DNA of 64,000 nt from Rhodoferax sp. BAB1 (GCF_013334205.1 NZ_CP054424.1:3492001-3556000); one strand, 5' to 3'. Shown: positions 47,581 to 57,608, counted from the stretch's first letter. Made by a program: numbers and translations. Notes: a model not told the origin generated them from the letters alone.

Positions 47581-47595
47581 AAAGGCCCCGGCACC

Positions 47596-50403
47596 ATGGC
47601 GACCCAGCTCTCCTATATGCAGCGCATGCAGCTGGCGGAGAAGGTGCGCCAGCGTTTCCTCGGTGATGCGGAGAAGATCCTGTTTGAACTGGGGGGGGTG
47701 GTCCAGGACCGCCTGACCACGCTGCTCAACGAAAAGGGCACGACCCGGGACATGCAGAACCGGCGTGATGCCTGGATGCTGTTCCAGAAGCAGCGCGGGC
47801 CCTGGATCGACGGCACCATGAAGGTCTGGCAGGAGTCGCTCAAGTCGCCGGCCACCAAAAAATCCGAGAAGAAGGACGATCTCTCGCTCGAGGGGGATGG
47901 CGGCCTGTCCCTGGTGGGCACCGATGCGGTCGAGAACAAGATCCTGGCTTCCCGTCTGGTGCTGGCCGTGGTGGAAAAGATGGGCAGCGATCTCGATGAT
48001 TTGCGCGTGCGCGTCAAGACGCTGGAAAACCGCGACGATCTCGAGGGGCACGACATACTGCGGCCCGAGGTCCTGATCCTGCTGATGATCGAGCAGTGGA
48101 CGACCTGCGGCATGCCGCGCGAGTCCTGGCCCATGGTCAACGATGTGGTGCAGAAGAACCTCATCGAAAAGCTGAAGGCGGCCTATGCCAACGGCAATGA
48201 ATTCCTGATCCAGCAGGGCGTGATGCCCACCATCGACCTCAAGGACCGCGTCAAGCGCGCGGCCGTGGGGCGCCGCCCGCCATCGGCCGGCGGTGGGGGT
48301 CCCGATTCTGTTTTGCCCGATTCTCAGTTCCAGGCGGATGCCGGCGGGGCAGACGCGGGCTGGGGTGGATCGACCGGGGCGTATGGACCGGCCTCCGGCT
48401 ATCCCGGTCAGCCGGTGTCGGCGCCGACCCCTCTGGGCGGCATGCCGATGGCGCGCGCCCCTGGGCCGCCGGGGCCGCCGGGGCCTGCAGGCCACCCCGG
48501 TCAGCCGGGGCACGCAGGCATGTCCGGCCCAGCACCAGCGGCCTATCCTGGCCAGCCGACGCCCGGTCGCATGGGAGGCGGCATGCCCGCCGCCGGTGCT
48601 CCCCAGGCAGGGTATCCCGGTCAGCCGGCAGCGATGCCACAGGGGCCGGCGGGTGCTGGGCCTGCCGGGCGCAGTGCGGGCAATCTTTTTGGCGGCCGCC
48701 TGGGCTGGGACGATGCCGGCGGCCCCGTCACACCGGGACGGCTCGCGCCGGTCCCGCCCCCCGGTGCGGGGGGGGCGGCTTCGGCGCCTTCCGCGCTGGG
48801 ACAGACGCCGGCCCAGATGCAGCAGGCCCTGGCCGCGCAGGGAACCCCATCCAATTTCGGCGGCGCGCATGAAGAGACGCGCCTGATGACGCAGACCACG
48901 CCGCTGGCGCGCACGCGCAGTCGCGCCCAGGGCATGTTCGGCCAGCTCAAGCGCTTGCTGGTGGGTCAGGGCGGCGGCGACTTCACGGCGACCTCGGCGC
49001 ACCCGCCCTCACCGGCGCTGGCGGCGGCCATGGCCGAGCGGCCCCAGTATGGCGGTGGGGCCGGTGGTGGTGGAACGGGCACTGTCTACGAGGACTACAG
49101 CCCGGCGGGTGTGGTCAAGGTAGCCGAGAAGCTGCGCGAGAAGACCGACGAGCTCAAGAAAAAGGCCGAGACCAAGAGCGAGAAGGCCATCATCGAGATG
49201 GTGGCCCTGATGTTCCAGGCCATCCTGGCCGAAGAGCGCATTCCCACGACGATCCGCGTCTGGTTTGCCCGGCTGCAGATGCCGGTGCTGCGTGTGGCGC
49301 TGTCCGATCCGGATTTCTTTGGCTCCATCAACCATCCGGCGCGCCAGCTGATTGACCGCATGGGTTCCTGCGTCATGGGTTTCGAGGCGAGCAGCATCAC
49401 GGGCGGCGCGCTGGAGGCCGAGATCAAGCGCATCGTGCAGGTCATCGAGCAGTATCCGGAAACCGGCAAGCGTGTCTTCCAGATCGTCTACGACGAATTC
49501 CAGAAATTCCTGGCCAAGTTCCTGACCGGCAAGGAAAAAACGCAGAAGGTGGTGAGCGTCGCGCAACAGGTCGAGCAGAAGGAAACACTGGCGATCCAGT
49601 ACACCATCGAGCTGCGCAATATGCTCAAGGACATCCCGGTGCGTGACGAGATCCGCACCTTCCTGTTCAAGGTCTGGGCCGAGGTGCTGGCGGTGTCGGC
49701 CGTTCGCAAGGGTCCGAAGGACAGCGAGACCGTGGCCCTGAAGAAGGCCGCCGCCGATCTGGTCTGGTCAGCCAGTGCCAAACCCAACCGCAATGACCGC
49801 GCGCGTGTCATCCAGGACCTGCCGCAGCTGTTGCAGCGCCTGCGCTCGGGCATGAACCTGCTGGGCATGTCGCCGACCGACCAGGACGCCCACATCAAGA
49901 TCGTCAGCGACACCATGGCCGATGCCTTCATGTCCAAGACCCAGGCCATCCCGCAGGCGCAGATCGATGCCATGACGCAGCGCCTGGCCAACCTGGAAGA
50001 CTTCGTGAGCGAGGACGGGCTGGGCGATCTGCCGCTGGACGCCGAGAGCATCGAGATGATGCTGGGCATCGATGCGTCCACCATTGACGTGGTGACCAAT
50101 GGCGGCTCCAAGCCCACGCCGGCCATGGTGGCCTGGGCGCAGGAACTGCAGCTGGGCTCCTGGTTCACGCTGGATCACAACGGCAAGGTCAACCAGGTGC
50201 AGTTCGTCTGGCGCAGTGACCGCAAGCACCTGAACCTGTTTGCTTCCAGCGATGGCCACAGCTACCTGATCCAGGCCGGCCGGCTGGCCGCCTATCTGCA
50301 GGCTGGCCTGCTGTTGCCGCAGGAAGAGGAAACACTGACCGTGCGCGCCACGCGCGAGGCGCTGACCCGGCTGGAAGCCAATCCGGAGCGGCTGGTCACC
50401 TGA
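47596..50403 (+). CDS. DUF1631-family protein with collagen-like Gly/Pro linker
   Basis: 935-residue cytoplasmic-looking protein. The N-terminal block (about 1-230) and C-terminal block (about 490-935, starting VVKVAEKLREKTDELKKK) are helical and fit DUF1631, a betaproteobacterial/gammaproteobacterial family without known function. Between them is a linker of over 200 residues rich in Gly, Pro, Ala and Gln, with four copies of a PGQP motif and a PGPPGPPGPAG stretch. The protein is often mislabelled thymidine phosphorylase. No membrane helix is obvious. A strong terminator overlaps its stop codon. Confidence 0.85.
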   Translation: MATQLSYMQRMQLAEKVRQRFLGDAEKILFELGGVVQDRLTTLLNEKGTTRDMQNRRDAWMLFQKQRGPWIDGTMKVWQESLKSPATKKSEKKDDLSLEGDGGLSLVGTDAVENKILASRLVLAVVEKMGSDLDDLRVRVKTLENRDDLEGHDILRPEVLILLMIEQWTTCGMPRESWPMVNDVVQKNLIEKLKAAYANGNEFLIQQGVMPTIDLKDRVKRAAVGRRPPSAGGGGPDSVLPDSQFQADAGGADAGWGGSTGAYGPASGYPGQPVSAPTPLGGMPMARAPGPPGPPGPAGHPGQPGHAGMSGPAPAAYPGQPTPGRMGGGMPAAGAPQAGYPGQPAAMPQGPAGAGPAGRSAGNLFGGRLGWDDAGGPVTPGRLAPVPPPGAGGAASAPSALGQTPAQMQQALAAQGTPSNFGGAHEETRLMTQTTPLARTRSRAQGMFGQLKRLLVGQGGGDFTATSAHPPSPALAAAMAERPQYGGGAGGGGTGTVYEDYSPAGVVKVAEKLREKTDELKKKAETKSEKAIIEMVALMFQAILAEERIPTTIRVWFARLQMPVLRVALSDPDFFGSINHPARQLIDRMGSCVMGFEASSITGGALEAEIKRIVQVIEQYPETGKRVFQIVYDEFQKFLAKFLTGKEKTQKVVSVAQQVEQKETLAIQYTIELRNMLKDIPVRDEIRTFLFKVWAEVLAVSAVRKGPKDSETVALKKAAADLVWSASAKPNRNDRARVIQDLPQLLQRLRSGMNLLGMSPTDQDAHIKIVSDTMADAFMSKTQAIPQAQIDAMTQRLANLEDFVSEDGLGDLPLDAESIEMMLGIDASTIDVVTNGGSKPTPAMVAWAQELQLGSWFTLDHNGKVNQVQFVWRSDRKHLNLFASSDGHSYLIQAGRLAAYLQAGLLLPQEEETLTVRATREALTRLEANPERLVT
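48400..48628 (+). repeat. Repeated PGQP-encoding units in the DUF1631 linker
   Basis: TATCCCGGTCAGCCGG occurs exactly at 48400-48415 and 48613-48628, with near copies at 48494-48508 and 48544-48558. All are in frame and encode (Y/H)PGQP. Such short in-frame repeats can vary in number between strains. Confidence 0.75.
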
Positions 50404-50435
50404 AACAAAAGGCCCCGGGAGGGGCCTTTTGTTTC
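50402..50435 (+). terminator. Strong terminator after the DUF1631 gene
   Basis: A perfect 15-base stem, GAAACAAAAGGCCCC with its complement, closes on a GGGA loop and includes part of the stop codon. AT-rich ends on both arms make it usable in either direction, which suits the convergent smg gene. Confidence 0.9.
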
Positions 50436-50467
50436 AGCGATGAAAACAGAACCGGCGCTTGCCAGCG

Positions 50468-50965
50468 TCAGTGCGCGATGCGCTCGGCGCTGTCGTCGTA
50501 GAGTTCGTCGAGCACCAGCGTGTCGGGCTCTTCGCCGAAACTCCAGTACACCATCAGGATGATGATCTTCAGATCGTCCAGGGCCATCGGCTCGCCCGGC
50601 ACCGCCATGGCCCGGTCGAGGATGACCTCGCGCATGGGCGGCGGCAGCACGCCGGCTGATTCAAGAAAACTGATGAAACCCAGGCATTCGGCGCCCAGAT
50701 GGTTTTGCTCGGCGACCGAATACACGCGCATGCTGTCCGTCGCCGGGAAGCTGGGCAGCGTGGTTTCGGGGGGGCTGGCCGGAGCCGCATCCAGCCAGAG
50801 CGTGCTCTGGGCGGCCAGGTTCAGGCCATCCAGCCAGAGCAGCGCATCGCGGATCTCGTCGGCGTCGAAGCCGATGGCATTGAGCTTGCGTTCGAGCTGG
50901 GGCAGTTCGGGACAGGCATCACCGCGCCAGTAGTTTTCGTACACGTACACAAGCACTTCAAACAT
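50468..50965 (-). CDS. smg: Smg family protein (DUF494)
   Basis: 165-residue protein of unknown function, conserved next to dprA and def/fmt in proteobacteria. It begins MFEVLVYVYENYWRGDACPELPQ and includes LNAIGFDADEIRDALLWLDGL, typical of Smg/DUF494. ATG at 50965 is supported by homology; upstream codons are not conserved. It lies 70 bases downstream of dprA on the same strand, completing a LysM-dprA-smg run. Confidence 0.93.
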   Translation of the reverse strand: MFEVLVYVYENYWRGDACPELPQLERKLNAIGFDADEIRDALLWLDGLNLAAQSTLWLDAAPASPPETTLPSFPATDSMRVYSVAEQNHLGAECLGFISFLESAGVLPPPMREVILDRAMAVPGEPMALDDLKIIILMVYWSFGEEPDTLVLDELYDDSAERIAH

Positions 50966-51035
50966 GGCTTCAATATAGCGCAGAAAGCGCCAGGGCAAGC
51001 CTCGAATTTGCGGGTCTTGCCGGTGCTGTTGTGCC

Positions 51036-52154
51036 TCAGGCACGTACCAGGCGCTGCAGCAGGCCACCGGGCAGGCGTGCCACCTGGCCGGCAAGTTCCA
51101 GGGCCATCAGGCCGGCCTGCAAGGCTGAGATGTCCATACCCGTGCGCTCCAGCAGGGCATCCAGGCTGACCGGGTCCAGCCCCATGGCCTGCAAGAGGGG
51201 GTTTGCATCCTCGCCGGTGTCGACAGCCACAGGCGCGACGGACGTGGCGCTGCCGGGCCATTCTTCGAGCACATCCTGTGCCGATTCGACCAGCTTGGCG
51301 CCCTGGCGGATCAGGGCGTGGCAGCCGCGTGATTGCGTGGCGTGGATGGAGCCCGGAATGGCAAAAACATCCTTGCCCTGCTCGGCTGCCAGTCTTGCGG
51401 TGATGAGCGAGCCGGACTGCAGGGCCGCCTCCACCACAAGGGTGGCGTTCGACAGGCCGGCGATCAGGCGGTTGCGGCGTGGGAAGTTGGCCGCCAGCGG
51501 CGGGGTGCCCAGCGGGTATTCGCTGACCATCCAGCCGTGTTCGCTGATGCGGTGCGCCAGCGCGTGGTGGCTTTTGGGGTAGACCCGGTCCAGGCCGGTG
51601 CCGACCACGGCAACGGTCGCCAGGCGATCCGGGGCCCGGGCAGCAGCGGCCAGCGCGCCTTCATGGGCCGCACCATCGACACCCAAGGCCAGCCCGGAAA
51701 CGATGGTCAGGCCGGCCTGGCCCAGAGCCTGGGCGAAATGCCGGGCGTTCAAGACGCCCTGCGGGGTCGGGTTGCGGCTGCCGACGATGGCCAGGCTGTG
51801 TCCGGGTGCCAAGGCGAGGTCGAGACGGCCCGTCAGATACAGGAGCAGGGGCGGATCCTCGATGTCGAGCAGCGAGACCGGGTAACGTGCATCACCCAGC
51901 GGGACAAGCGCGCGCTGCCGGGGCGCTTCCTGCAGCCAGGTCCAGGTGCTGTCGAGCAGGGTCGCGAGGCCATCGGGTTCGCGCTGCAAGGCCTGCGCCT
52001 GTGCCGGTTTGAGCAACTGTTGCAGCGCGGCCGGGGCTTGTTCGAAGATGGCGGCTGGCAGGCCGAAGGCGGACAAGAGCCGGCGCGCGCTTTCGTTGCC
52101 CAGGCCGGGGGTGAGTGTCAGGCGCAGCCAGGCGCCCAGTTCATCGCGTTCCAT
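51036..52154 (-). CDS. dprA: DNA-processing protein DprA
   Basis: 372-residue protein that loads RecA onto incoming single-stranded DNA during natural transformation. It has the Rossmann-like DNA_processg_A domain with IVGSRNPTPQG, SGLALGVDGAAHEGAL and NFPRRNRLIAGLSNATLVVEA, and a C-terminal winged-helix part (DPVSLDALLERTGMDISALQAGL). ATG at 52154 (MERDELGAWLR) is preferred; GTG at 52172 would add six residues. With a type IV pilus in the same window, it hints that the organism may be naturally competent. Confidence 0.95.
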   Translation of the reverse strand: MERDELGAWLRLTLTPGLGNESARRLLSAFGLPAAIFEQAPAALQQLLKPAQAQALQREPDGLATLLDSTWTWLQEAPRQRALVPLGDARYPVSLLDIEDPPLLLYLTGRLDLALAPGHSLAIVGSRNPTPQGVLNARHFAQALGQAGLTIVSGLALGVDGAAHEGALAAAARAPDRLATVAVVGTGLDRVYPKSHHALAHRISEHGWMVSEYPLGTPPLAANFPRRNRLIAGLSNATLVVEAALQSGSLITARLAAEQGKDVFAIPGSIHATQSRGCHALIRQGAKLVESAQDVLEEWPGSATSVAPVAVDTGEDANPLLQAMGLDPVSLDALLERTGMDISALQAGLMALELAGQVARLPGGLLQRLVRA

Positions 52155-52178
52155 GGCGTCGTGCGCCGCCACGGATGT

Positions 52179-53498
52179 TTACTGCGGTGAGGCCAGCCGG
52201 TCGCCGATCCGCACGCTGTCGTTGATGTCCAGGATCAGGGCGTAGGACAGCTTCTCATAGGTGCGGAACACCATGAGCAGGCCGTTGCGCTCATTGGGCA
52301 GCTTGATCAGTGGCCGGGCCGCATCGGTCTTGTCGATCAATTGCTGGCCGTCCTTGAGGATGGCCAGGACATGGCCGCTTTCGATGCCGTCACGTTTGCC
52401 GCGGTTGATGACTACCACCTGGTTCTGCGAGGCATTGGCCACCACGTTGCTGCCGTAGATCGAGACGATGCGTCCATTGACAGCGCCAGCCGGAGCCCGC
52501 GGCGTGAAGCTGAGGAATTCGCGCTCGGGCTCGGGGGCCATGCGGTCGCCGGCCAGCATTTCGCTCTTGGCCGAAGTGATGTCGATGGTGGCCGGCACCA
52601 GCGCGGTGCTGACCTTGCCATCGGCCGAGGCGATTTCCGTGCTGCCCTCACTGCGCACCAGCGCGGCTTTGCCCAGGAACTCGGCTTCGTAGCCCAGGAC
52701 CTCGCCGCTGTCCGGGTCCTTGAGCGGCTTGGCGTTGCGGAAGATGCGGTACTGCTTGAGCTTCTGCTGGTCATCCAGCAGGGGGGCGGTGGCCGGGCCG
52801 CGTGCATAGACGCGGTCGCCGCGGCCGATGATGACGCGGTTTTCGCCGGCGGCCACGATACGCGGTGCGGTCTGGAACTCGTTTTCCTCGACGATCAGGG
52901 GTTCTGCCAGGAAGGCTTCGATATCGCGGGTCTGCAGTGTGGTCAGGGGGGTGCGCGCGGCTTCGGAGCGGATGCGCGGCGACAGGCGCACGGTTTCGAT
53001 ACCGCCGCTGCCCTCGCGGCTGCTGCCAGTGCTGGCAGTGCTGGTTGCAGCAGGCGCACCACCTTCGCCCGTGGTGACGGCAGCACCGGCTTCGGTGCCG
53101 GGTGCGGTACCGGTCAGACGGGCGCGGCCATCACGCTTGTCCAGGTACAGGGTCTGGCCGGGATAGATCAGGTGCGGATTGAGGATCTCTTCAATGTTCA
53201 TGCCCCAGAGCTCGGGCCAGCGCCAGGGGCTGCGCAGGTACATCCTGGAAATCGCCCACAGGGTGTCACCGGACTTGATGACATAGGTATCGGGTGCGTC
53301 AGGCGCCAACTCGGACAGCGGCACACCGGCCTGGGCCACTTTTTGTGCCGTGGCGGTCTGCTCGGAACTGATGGGCAGGTTGGGGAATTTCTGGCCCCAG
53401 GCGGGCAGGGCCAGCAGGCCACCCAGGCCCAGGGCCGCAATGGTGGAAATACGGGCACTGACCCTCAGGCTGCTTTTCGTCATGTCTTGCTGTTTCAC
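52179..53498 (-). CDS. LysM-domain exported protein
   Basis: 439-residue protein with a signal peptide (ISTIAALGLGGLLALPAWG) and an N-terminal LysM motif (residues about 70-120: DTYVIKSGDTLWAISRMYLRS, then IYPGQTLYLDKRDG) that binds peptidoglycan. The rest is a low-complexity Ala/Thr/Gly linker and a beta-rich region of unknown role. GTG at 53498 (GGGGG seven bases upstream) or ATG at 53483 may start it. It is the first gene of the LysM-dprA-smg group and divergent from def. Confidence 0.9.
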   Translation of the reverse strand: MKQQDMTKSSLRVSARISTIAALGLGGLLALPAWGQKFPNLPISSEQTATAQKVAQAGVPLSELAPDAPDTYVIKSGDTLWAISRMYLRSPWRWPELWGMNIEEILNPHLIYPGQTLYLDKRDGRARLTGTAPGTEAGAAVTTGEGGAPAATSTASTGSSREGSGGIETVRLSPRIRSEAARTPLTTLQTRDIEAFLAEPLIVEENEFQTAPRIVAAGENRVIIGRGDRVYARGPATAPLLDDQQKLKQYRIFRNAKPLKDPDSGEVLGYEAEFLGKAALVRSEGSTEIASADGKVSTALVPATIDITSAKSEMLAGDRMAPEPEREFLSFTPRAPAGAVNGRIVSIYGSNVVANASQNQVVVINRGKRDGIESGHVLAILKDGQQLIDKTDAARPLIKLPNERNGLLMVFRTYEKLSYALILDINDSVRIGDRLASPQ

Positions 53499-53667
53499 AT
53501 TGCCCCCAGCTCAATCCAGGCGCGGACTGGCCGTCCGCCGTACCCGGAAACTTAATAAATCACGCACGATTTTGCGCCCAAGCCCTTGATTGGGCAATGT
53601 TTTCTGAACTTTGTTGCAAACTCGCGCGCCAAAAGTGGCGAAAATAGCGACATCGACGAGCTTTTTT

Positions 53668-54177
53668 ATGGCACTGCTACCTATCCTCACTTTTCCCGAT
53701 CCACGCCTGCACACGGTGGCCAAGCCGGTGCAGACGGTGGATGCACGCATCAAGCAATTGATTGCCGACATGTTCGAAACCATGCACGAGGCGCACGGCA
53801 TCGGCCTGGCGGCCACCCAGGTCGATGTGCATGAACGCCTGATCGTGATCGACGTTTCCGAAGGGCGCGACCAGCCCCTGGTGCTGATCAACCCCGAGAT
53901 CGTCTGGGCCAGCCCGGAGATGAAAGTCAACGACGAGGGCTGCCTGTCCGTGCCCGGCATCTACGACGGTGTCGAGCGCCATGAGCGCGTGCACGTGCGC
54001 GCGCTCGACGGCGCAGGCAAGGAGCGCGTGATCGAGGCCGATGGCCTGCTCGCCGTCTGTGTCCAGCACGAGATGGACCACCTGCTGGGCAAGGTCTTCG
54101 TGGAGTACCTGTCGCCGCTCAAGCGCAACCGCATCAAGACCAAGATGCTCAAGGCCCAGCGCGAGGAGCGTCGTTGA
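53668..54177 (+). CDS. def: Peptide deformylase
   Basis: 169-residue Fe2+ metalloenzyme removing formyl groups from nascent proteins. All three family motifs are intact: [18 protein letters not shown] and [10 protein letters not shown], which together provide the Cys and two His metal ligands and the catalytic Glu. ATG at 53668 ([14 protein letters not shown]) is chosen. Its stop overlaps the TTG start of fmt (TTGA). The 170-base space upstream holds the divergent promoters and an inverted repeat GCCCAA-N8-TTGGGC at 53576-53595. Confidence 0.98.
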   Translation: MALLPILTFPDPRLHTVAKPVQTVDARIKQLIADMFETMHEAHGIGLAATQVDVHERLIVIDVSEGRDQPLVLINPEIVWASPEMKVNDEGCLSVPGIYDGVERHERVHVRALDGAGKERVIEADGLLAVCVQHEMDHLLGKVFVEYLSPLKRNRIKTKMLKAQREERR

Positions 54178-55133
54178 GGGTCATTTTTGCCGGCACGCCC
54201 GAGTTTGCGCGGGTGGCGCTGGAGAAGCTGCATGCGGCCGGTTTCGACGTTCCCCTGGTCCTGACCCAGCCGGACCGGCCTGCTGGCCGCGGCATGAAAC
54301 TGCAGGCCTCCCCGGTCAAGCAGTTTGCTTTGGCACATGGCATCACCGTGGCCCAGCCGCACGGCCTGCGTCTGGATGGCAAGTACCCCGAGGAAGCGGC
54401 TGCGGCGCGCGCGGCGATCGAGGCGGCCCGGGCTGACGTGATGGTGGTGGCGGCCTATGGCCTGATCCTGCCGCAGTGGGTGCTCGATGCCTTCAAGCAT
54501 GGCTGCCTGAATATCCATGCCTCGCTGCTGCCGCGCTGGCGCGGCGCGGCGCCCATCCACCGCGCCATCGAGGCGGGCGATGCCGAGACCGGGGTCACCA
54601 TCATGCAGATGGACGCGGGGCTGGACACGGGCGACATGCTGCTGGTGGAGCGCCTGCCGATCACGGCGACCGACACCACGGCCAGCCTGCATGACCGGCT
54701 GGCCGAAATAGGCGGCCGTTTGATTGTCGAGGCGCTGGGGCTGCTCGCCGGTGGTCGCCTGCAGCCGGTGGCGCAGCCGGCCGAGGGCGTGACGTACGCG
54801 CACAAGATCGAGAAGCAGGAAGCGGCCGTCGACTGGAGCGGGTCCGCGGCAGTGATCGAACGCCGCATCCGCGCTTTTTACCCTTTTCCCGGTGCGGCAA
54901 CGGTCTGGCAGGGGGAGTCCATCAAGCTCTGGCAGGGCCGCGCCGAGGAAGGGTCATCCAGTGCACAGGTGCCGGGCTCGGTGCTGGCGGCCGGTCCCGA
55001 GGGCATCACCGTGTCATGTGGCCAGGGCGTGCTGCGCCTGACCGAGCTGCAACGCGCCGGCGGCAAGCGCCTGCCGGCAGCCGATTTCCTGCGTGGGTTT
55101 GATCTGCCACCAGGGGCTGTGCTGGGGACCTGA
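54174..55133 (+). CDS. fmt: Methionyl-tRNA formyltransferase
   Basis: 319-residue enzyme that formylates initiator Met-tRNA using 10-formyltetrahydrofolate. It begins [18 protein letters not shown]; the catalytic region has [20 protein letters not shown] with the His and an SLLPxxRG loop, then [17 protein letters not shown]. The start is TTG at 54174, four bases inside the def gene, so synthesis is coupled to def. No ATG lies near the conserved N-terminus. Confidence 0.97.
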   Translation: MRVIFAGTPEFARVALEKLHAAGFDVPLVLTQPDRPAGRGMKLQASPVKQFALAHGITVAQPHGLRLDGKYPEEAAAARAAIEAARADVMVVAAYGLILPQWVLDAFKHGCLNIHASLLPRWRGAAPIHRAIEAGDAETGVTIMQMDAGLDTGDMLLVERLPITATDTTASLHDRLAEIGGRLIVEALGLLAGGRLQPVAQPAEGVTYAHKIEKQEAAVDWSGSAAVIERRIRAFYPFPGAATVWQGESIKLWQGRAEEGSSSAQVPGSVLAAGPEGITVSCGQGVLRLTELQRAGGKRLPAADFLRGFDLPPGAVLGT

Positions 55134-55136
55134 AGC

Positions 55137-55871
55137 ATGAGCAGCGTGCACCAGATCGTCCGGCACCCCGAATTCCGCCTGGGCATGCGCGACATGCTTT
55201 CGGTCGCGCCTGGCCTGGCGGCCTGGGGCATGATGACCGGCGTGGCCATGGTCAAGTCCGGCATGAGCCTGGCCGAGTCCATCGCCATGACCCTGCTGGT
55301 GTACGCCGGCAGTTCACAGCTGGCGGCCATCCCGCTGATCGCGGCCGGCGCGCCCGTGCTCGTGATCTGGGCCACGGGTTTCTGCGTGAACCTGCGTTTC
55401 GTGGTGTTCAGTGCGCACATGCGGCCCTACCTCATGCACCTGCCGCGACGCTGGCGCCTGCTGGCCGGTTACGTCACGGCCGACATCAGCTATGTGATGT
55501 TCACCAAGCGTTTCCACCAGCCGCCGCAGACCGCCGCGGAGCGCCAGACCCAGCTGGCCTACCTGATGGGCGGCTGCGCGACCAACTGGAGCAGCTGGCA
55601 GGTGGCCAGCCTGCTGGGCATCTTTCTGGCGCACTCCGTGCCTGCGCACTGGGGCCTGGGTTTCGCCGGCATCCTGGCCCTGCTCGGCGTGGGCTGCTCA
55701 CTGGCCAGCAGCCGACTGCGCCTGGTCTCGGCTGGCTTGGCCGGGACAGCGGCGGTGGCGGCTTTTGCCTTGCCCTTCAAGCTCAACATCGTAGTGGCCA
55801 TCGCCGCCGCCGTGGCCCTGTGCCTGCTGCTGGAGAAAACCCCGCCGTTCCGACGGGAGGCGACACGATGA
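55137..55871 (+). CDS. azlC: AzlC-family branched-chain amino acid exporter, large subunit
   Basis: 244-residue inner-membrane protein with about seven hydrophobic segments. AzlC signatures include LSVAPGLAAWGMMTGVAM and YAGSSQLAAIPLIAAGAP, then NLRFVVFSAHMRPYL. With AzlD it exports branched-chain amino acids or analogues (AzlCD/YgaZH type). It starts three bases after fmt and overlaps azlD by four bases (ATGA), so fmt-azlC-azlD are likely co-transcribed. Confidence 0.93.
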   Translation: MSSVHQIVRHPEFRLGMRDMLSVAPGLAAWGMMTGVAMVKSGMSLAESIAMTLLVYAGSSQLAAIPLIAAGAPVLVIWATGFCVNLRFVVFSAHMRPYLMHLPRRWRLLAGYVTADISYVMFTKRFHQPPQTAAERQTQLAYLMGGCATNWSSWQVASLLGIFLAHSVPAHWGLGFAGILALLGVGCSLASSRLRLVSAGLAGTAAVAAFALPFKLNIVVAIAAAVALCLLLEKTPPFRREATR

Positions 55872-56215
55872 AGGAAACCGACTTCTGGACCCTGGGGGTC
55901 ATCCTGGGCCTGGCCGCGGTGACCGTCATCACGCGCTCCTTCTTTTTCATCTCCAGCAAACCCTGGAGCCTGCCGCACTGGGCCCAGCGCGGCCTGCAGT
56001 ACGCACCCATTGCGGCGCTTTCGGCGGTGATCGTGCCCGAGATCGTGATGACACAGGGCCACCTGGTGCAGACCTTCCAGGATGCGCGCCTGTTTGCCGT
56101 GGCGGCCGGCGGGGGCTGGTATTTCTGGCGCAGAAAGAGTGCCTGGGCCATGCTGGGCACCATCGTGGTCGGCATGGCGGTCTATCTGCCCCTGCGCCTG
56201 GGGCTGGGCTGGTAA
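55868..56215 (+). CDS. azlD: AzlD-family branched-chain amino acid exporter, small subunit
   Basis: 115-residue membrane protein with four hydrophobic segments (WTLGVILGLAAVTVITRSFFF, then LQYAPIAALSAVIVPEIVM). It is the small partner of AzlC; ATG at 55868 overlaps the azlC stop. Gene order and tight overlap are diagnostic of azlCD pairs. Confidence 0.92.
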   Translation: MKETDFWTLGVILGLAAVTVITRSFFFISSKPWSLPHWAQRGLQYAPIAALSAVIVPEIVMTQGHLVQTFQDARLFAVAAGGGWYFWRRKSAWAMLGTIVVGMAVYLPLRLGLGW

Positions 56216-56303
56216 GGCGCGCGACAGCGCAGCCTCTAAAATTGCAGGTTACAAGCCGGTTTCATGATCGGCACTCCGCTTTTTTACTTCAGCCTCGATC
56301 CCC

Positions 56304-57497
56304 ATGAACTTCCTCCGCTTCCAGAGCCTGTGCGAGCAGGGCCAGGCCAAAGGCAAACGCGTGTTCATCCGCGCCGACCTCAACGTCCCGCAGGACGATG
56401 CGGGCAACATCACCGAAGACACCCGCATCCGCGCCAGCCTGCCCTGCATCCGCATGGCCCTCGATGCCGGTGCCGCCGTCATGGTGACGTCCCACCTGGG
56501 CCGCCCCACCGAAGGCGAATTCAAGCCTGAGGATTCCCTGGCCCCGGTGGCCCGGCGCATGGCCGAACTGCTGGGCCGTGAGGTGCCGCTCATCTCCAAC
56601 TGGGTCGACGGCGTCAGCGTGGCCCCCGGCCAACTCGTGCTGCTGGAGAACTGCCGTTTAAACAAGGGCGAGAAAAAGAACAGCGAAGAACTCGGCAAAA
56701 AGATGGCCGCCCTGTGCGACATCTTCGTGCACGACGCCTTTGGCACCGCCCACCGCGCCGAAGCCAGTACTTACGGCATCGCCCAGTACGCCAAGGTCGC
56801 CAGCGCCGGCCCCCTGCTGGCGGCCGAGATGGATGCCATCGGCAAAGCCCTGAGCGCGCCCAAGCGCCCCCTGGTGGCGATTGTTGCCGGCTCCAAGGTC
56901 AGCACCAAGCTCACCATCCTCAAATCCCTGGCCGACAAGGTCGACCAGCTCATCGTGGGCGGCGGCATTGCCAACACCTTCATGCTGGCCGCCGGCCTGA
57001 AGATCGGCAAGAGCCTGGCCGAGCCCGACCTCCTCAAGGAGGCCCAGGCCGTCATCGAAGCCATGAAAGCCCGGGGTGCTGAAGTGCCGATCCCCGTGGA
57101 CGTGGTGACCGCCAAGGAGTTCAAGGCCGATGCCAAGGCCACGATCAAGAAGGCCACCGAGGTGGAAGCCGACGACCTGATCCTGGACATCGGGCCCGAG
57201 ACCGCGAAGAAGCTGGCCGAACAACTCAAGGCGGCCGGCACCATCGTGTGGAACGGCCCGGTGGGCGTGTTCGAGTTCGTGGCCTTCGAGAACGGCACCA
57301 AGGAGATTGCCAGGGCGATTGCCCAGTCCAGCGCCTTCTCCATCGCCGGCGGTGGCGACACCCTGGCGGCGATTGCCAAGTACGGTATCGAGAAGGACGT
57401 GGGCTACATCTCTACCGGCGGGGGCGCCTTCCTGGAGGTGCTGGAGGGCAAGACCCTGCCGGCCTTCGAGATCCTGGAGCAACGCGCCCGGGGCTGA
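56304..57497 (+). CDS. pgk: Phosphoglycerate kinase
   Basis: 397-residue glycolytic enzyme converting 1,3-bisphosphoglycerate and ADP to 3-phosphoglycerate and ATP. Motifs in order: [15 protein letters not shown] at the start, [10 protein letters not shown], the hinge [13 protein letters not shown], and the C-terminal nucleotide-binding [12 protein letters not shown]. Full length. No strong ribosome site precedes the ATG. A terminator follows it, then pyk, then fba: a compact lower-glycolysis cluster. Confidence 0.98.
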   Translation: MNFLRFQSLCEQGQAKGKRVFIRADLNVPQDDAGNITEDTRIRASLPCIRMALDAGAAVMVTSHLGRPTEGEFKPEDSLAPVARRMAELLGREVPLISNWVDGVSVAPGQLVLLENCRLNKGEKKNSEELGKKMAALCDIFVHDAFGTAHRAEASTYGIAQYAKVASAGPLLAAEMDAIGKALSAPKRPLVAIVAGSKVSTKLTILKSLADKVDQLIVGGGIANTFMLAAGLKIGKSLAEPDLLKEAQAVIEAMKARGAEVPIPVDVVTAKEFKADAKATIKKATEVEADDLILDIGPETAKKLAEQLKAAGTIVWNGPVGVFEFVAFENGTKEIARAIAQSSAFSIAGGGDTLAAIAKYGIEKDVGYISTGGGAFLEVLEGKTLPAFEILEQRARG

Positions 57498-57519
57498 AGC
57501 ATCGGCGGCGCCCTGCACC

Positions 57520-57540
57520 ACGGCCCCGCTGGGGCCGTTT
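57520..57540 (+). terminator. Rho-independent terminator after pgk
   Basis: ACGGCCCC (57520-57527), GCT loop, GGGGCCGT (57531-57538), then a short T stretch (TTTCATCTTG). Confidence 0.75.
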
Positions 57541-57556
57541 CATCTTGTTGTTCCGA

Positions 57557-57594
57557 TGTAACTAATTTCATGTCAAAATAGAAACTAAGTTACA
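57557..57594 (+). promoter_or_regulatory. Inverted repeat in the pyk promoter region
   Basis: TGTAACT (57557-57563) and AGTTACA (57588-57594) form a perfect inverted pair; extending inwards, TGTAACTAATTTCA resembles the complement of the right arm for 11 of 14 bases. The half-site TGTAA...TTTCA recalls HexR operators (TGTAA-rich palindromes) that control pyk in other proteobacteria, but the match is incomplete. Confidence 0.4.
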
Positions 57595-57608
57595 AAGGAG
57601 ACTGATAC

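Noticed and set aside
44119..49002. Very long open frame antisense to yajC-secD-secF and DUF1631
   Set aside because: Its translation is His/Gln/Arg/Gly-rich with no family similarity; it mirrors the codon pattern of high-GC genes on the other strand, all of which are solid.
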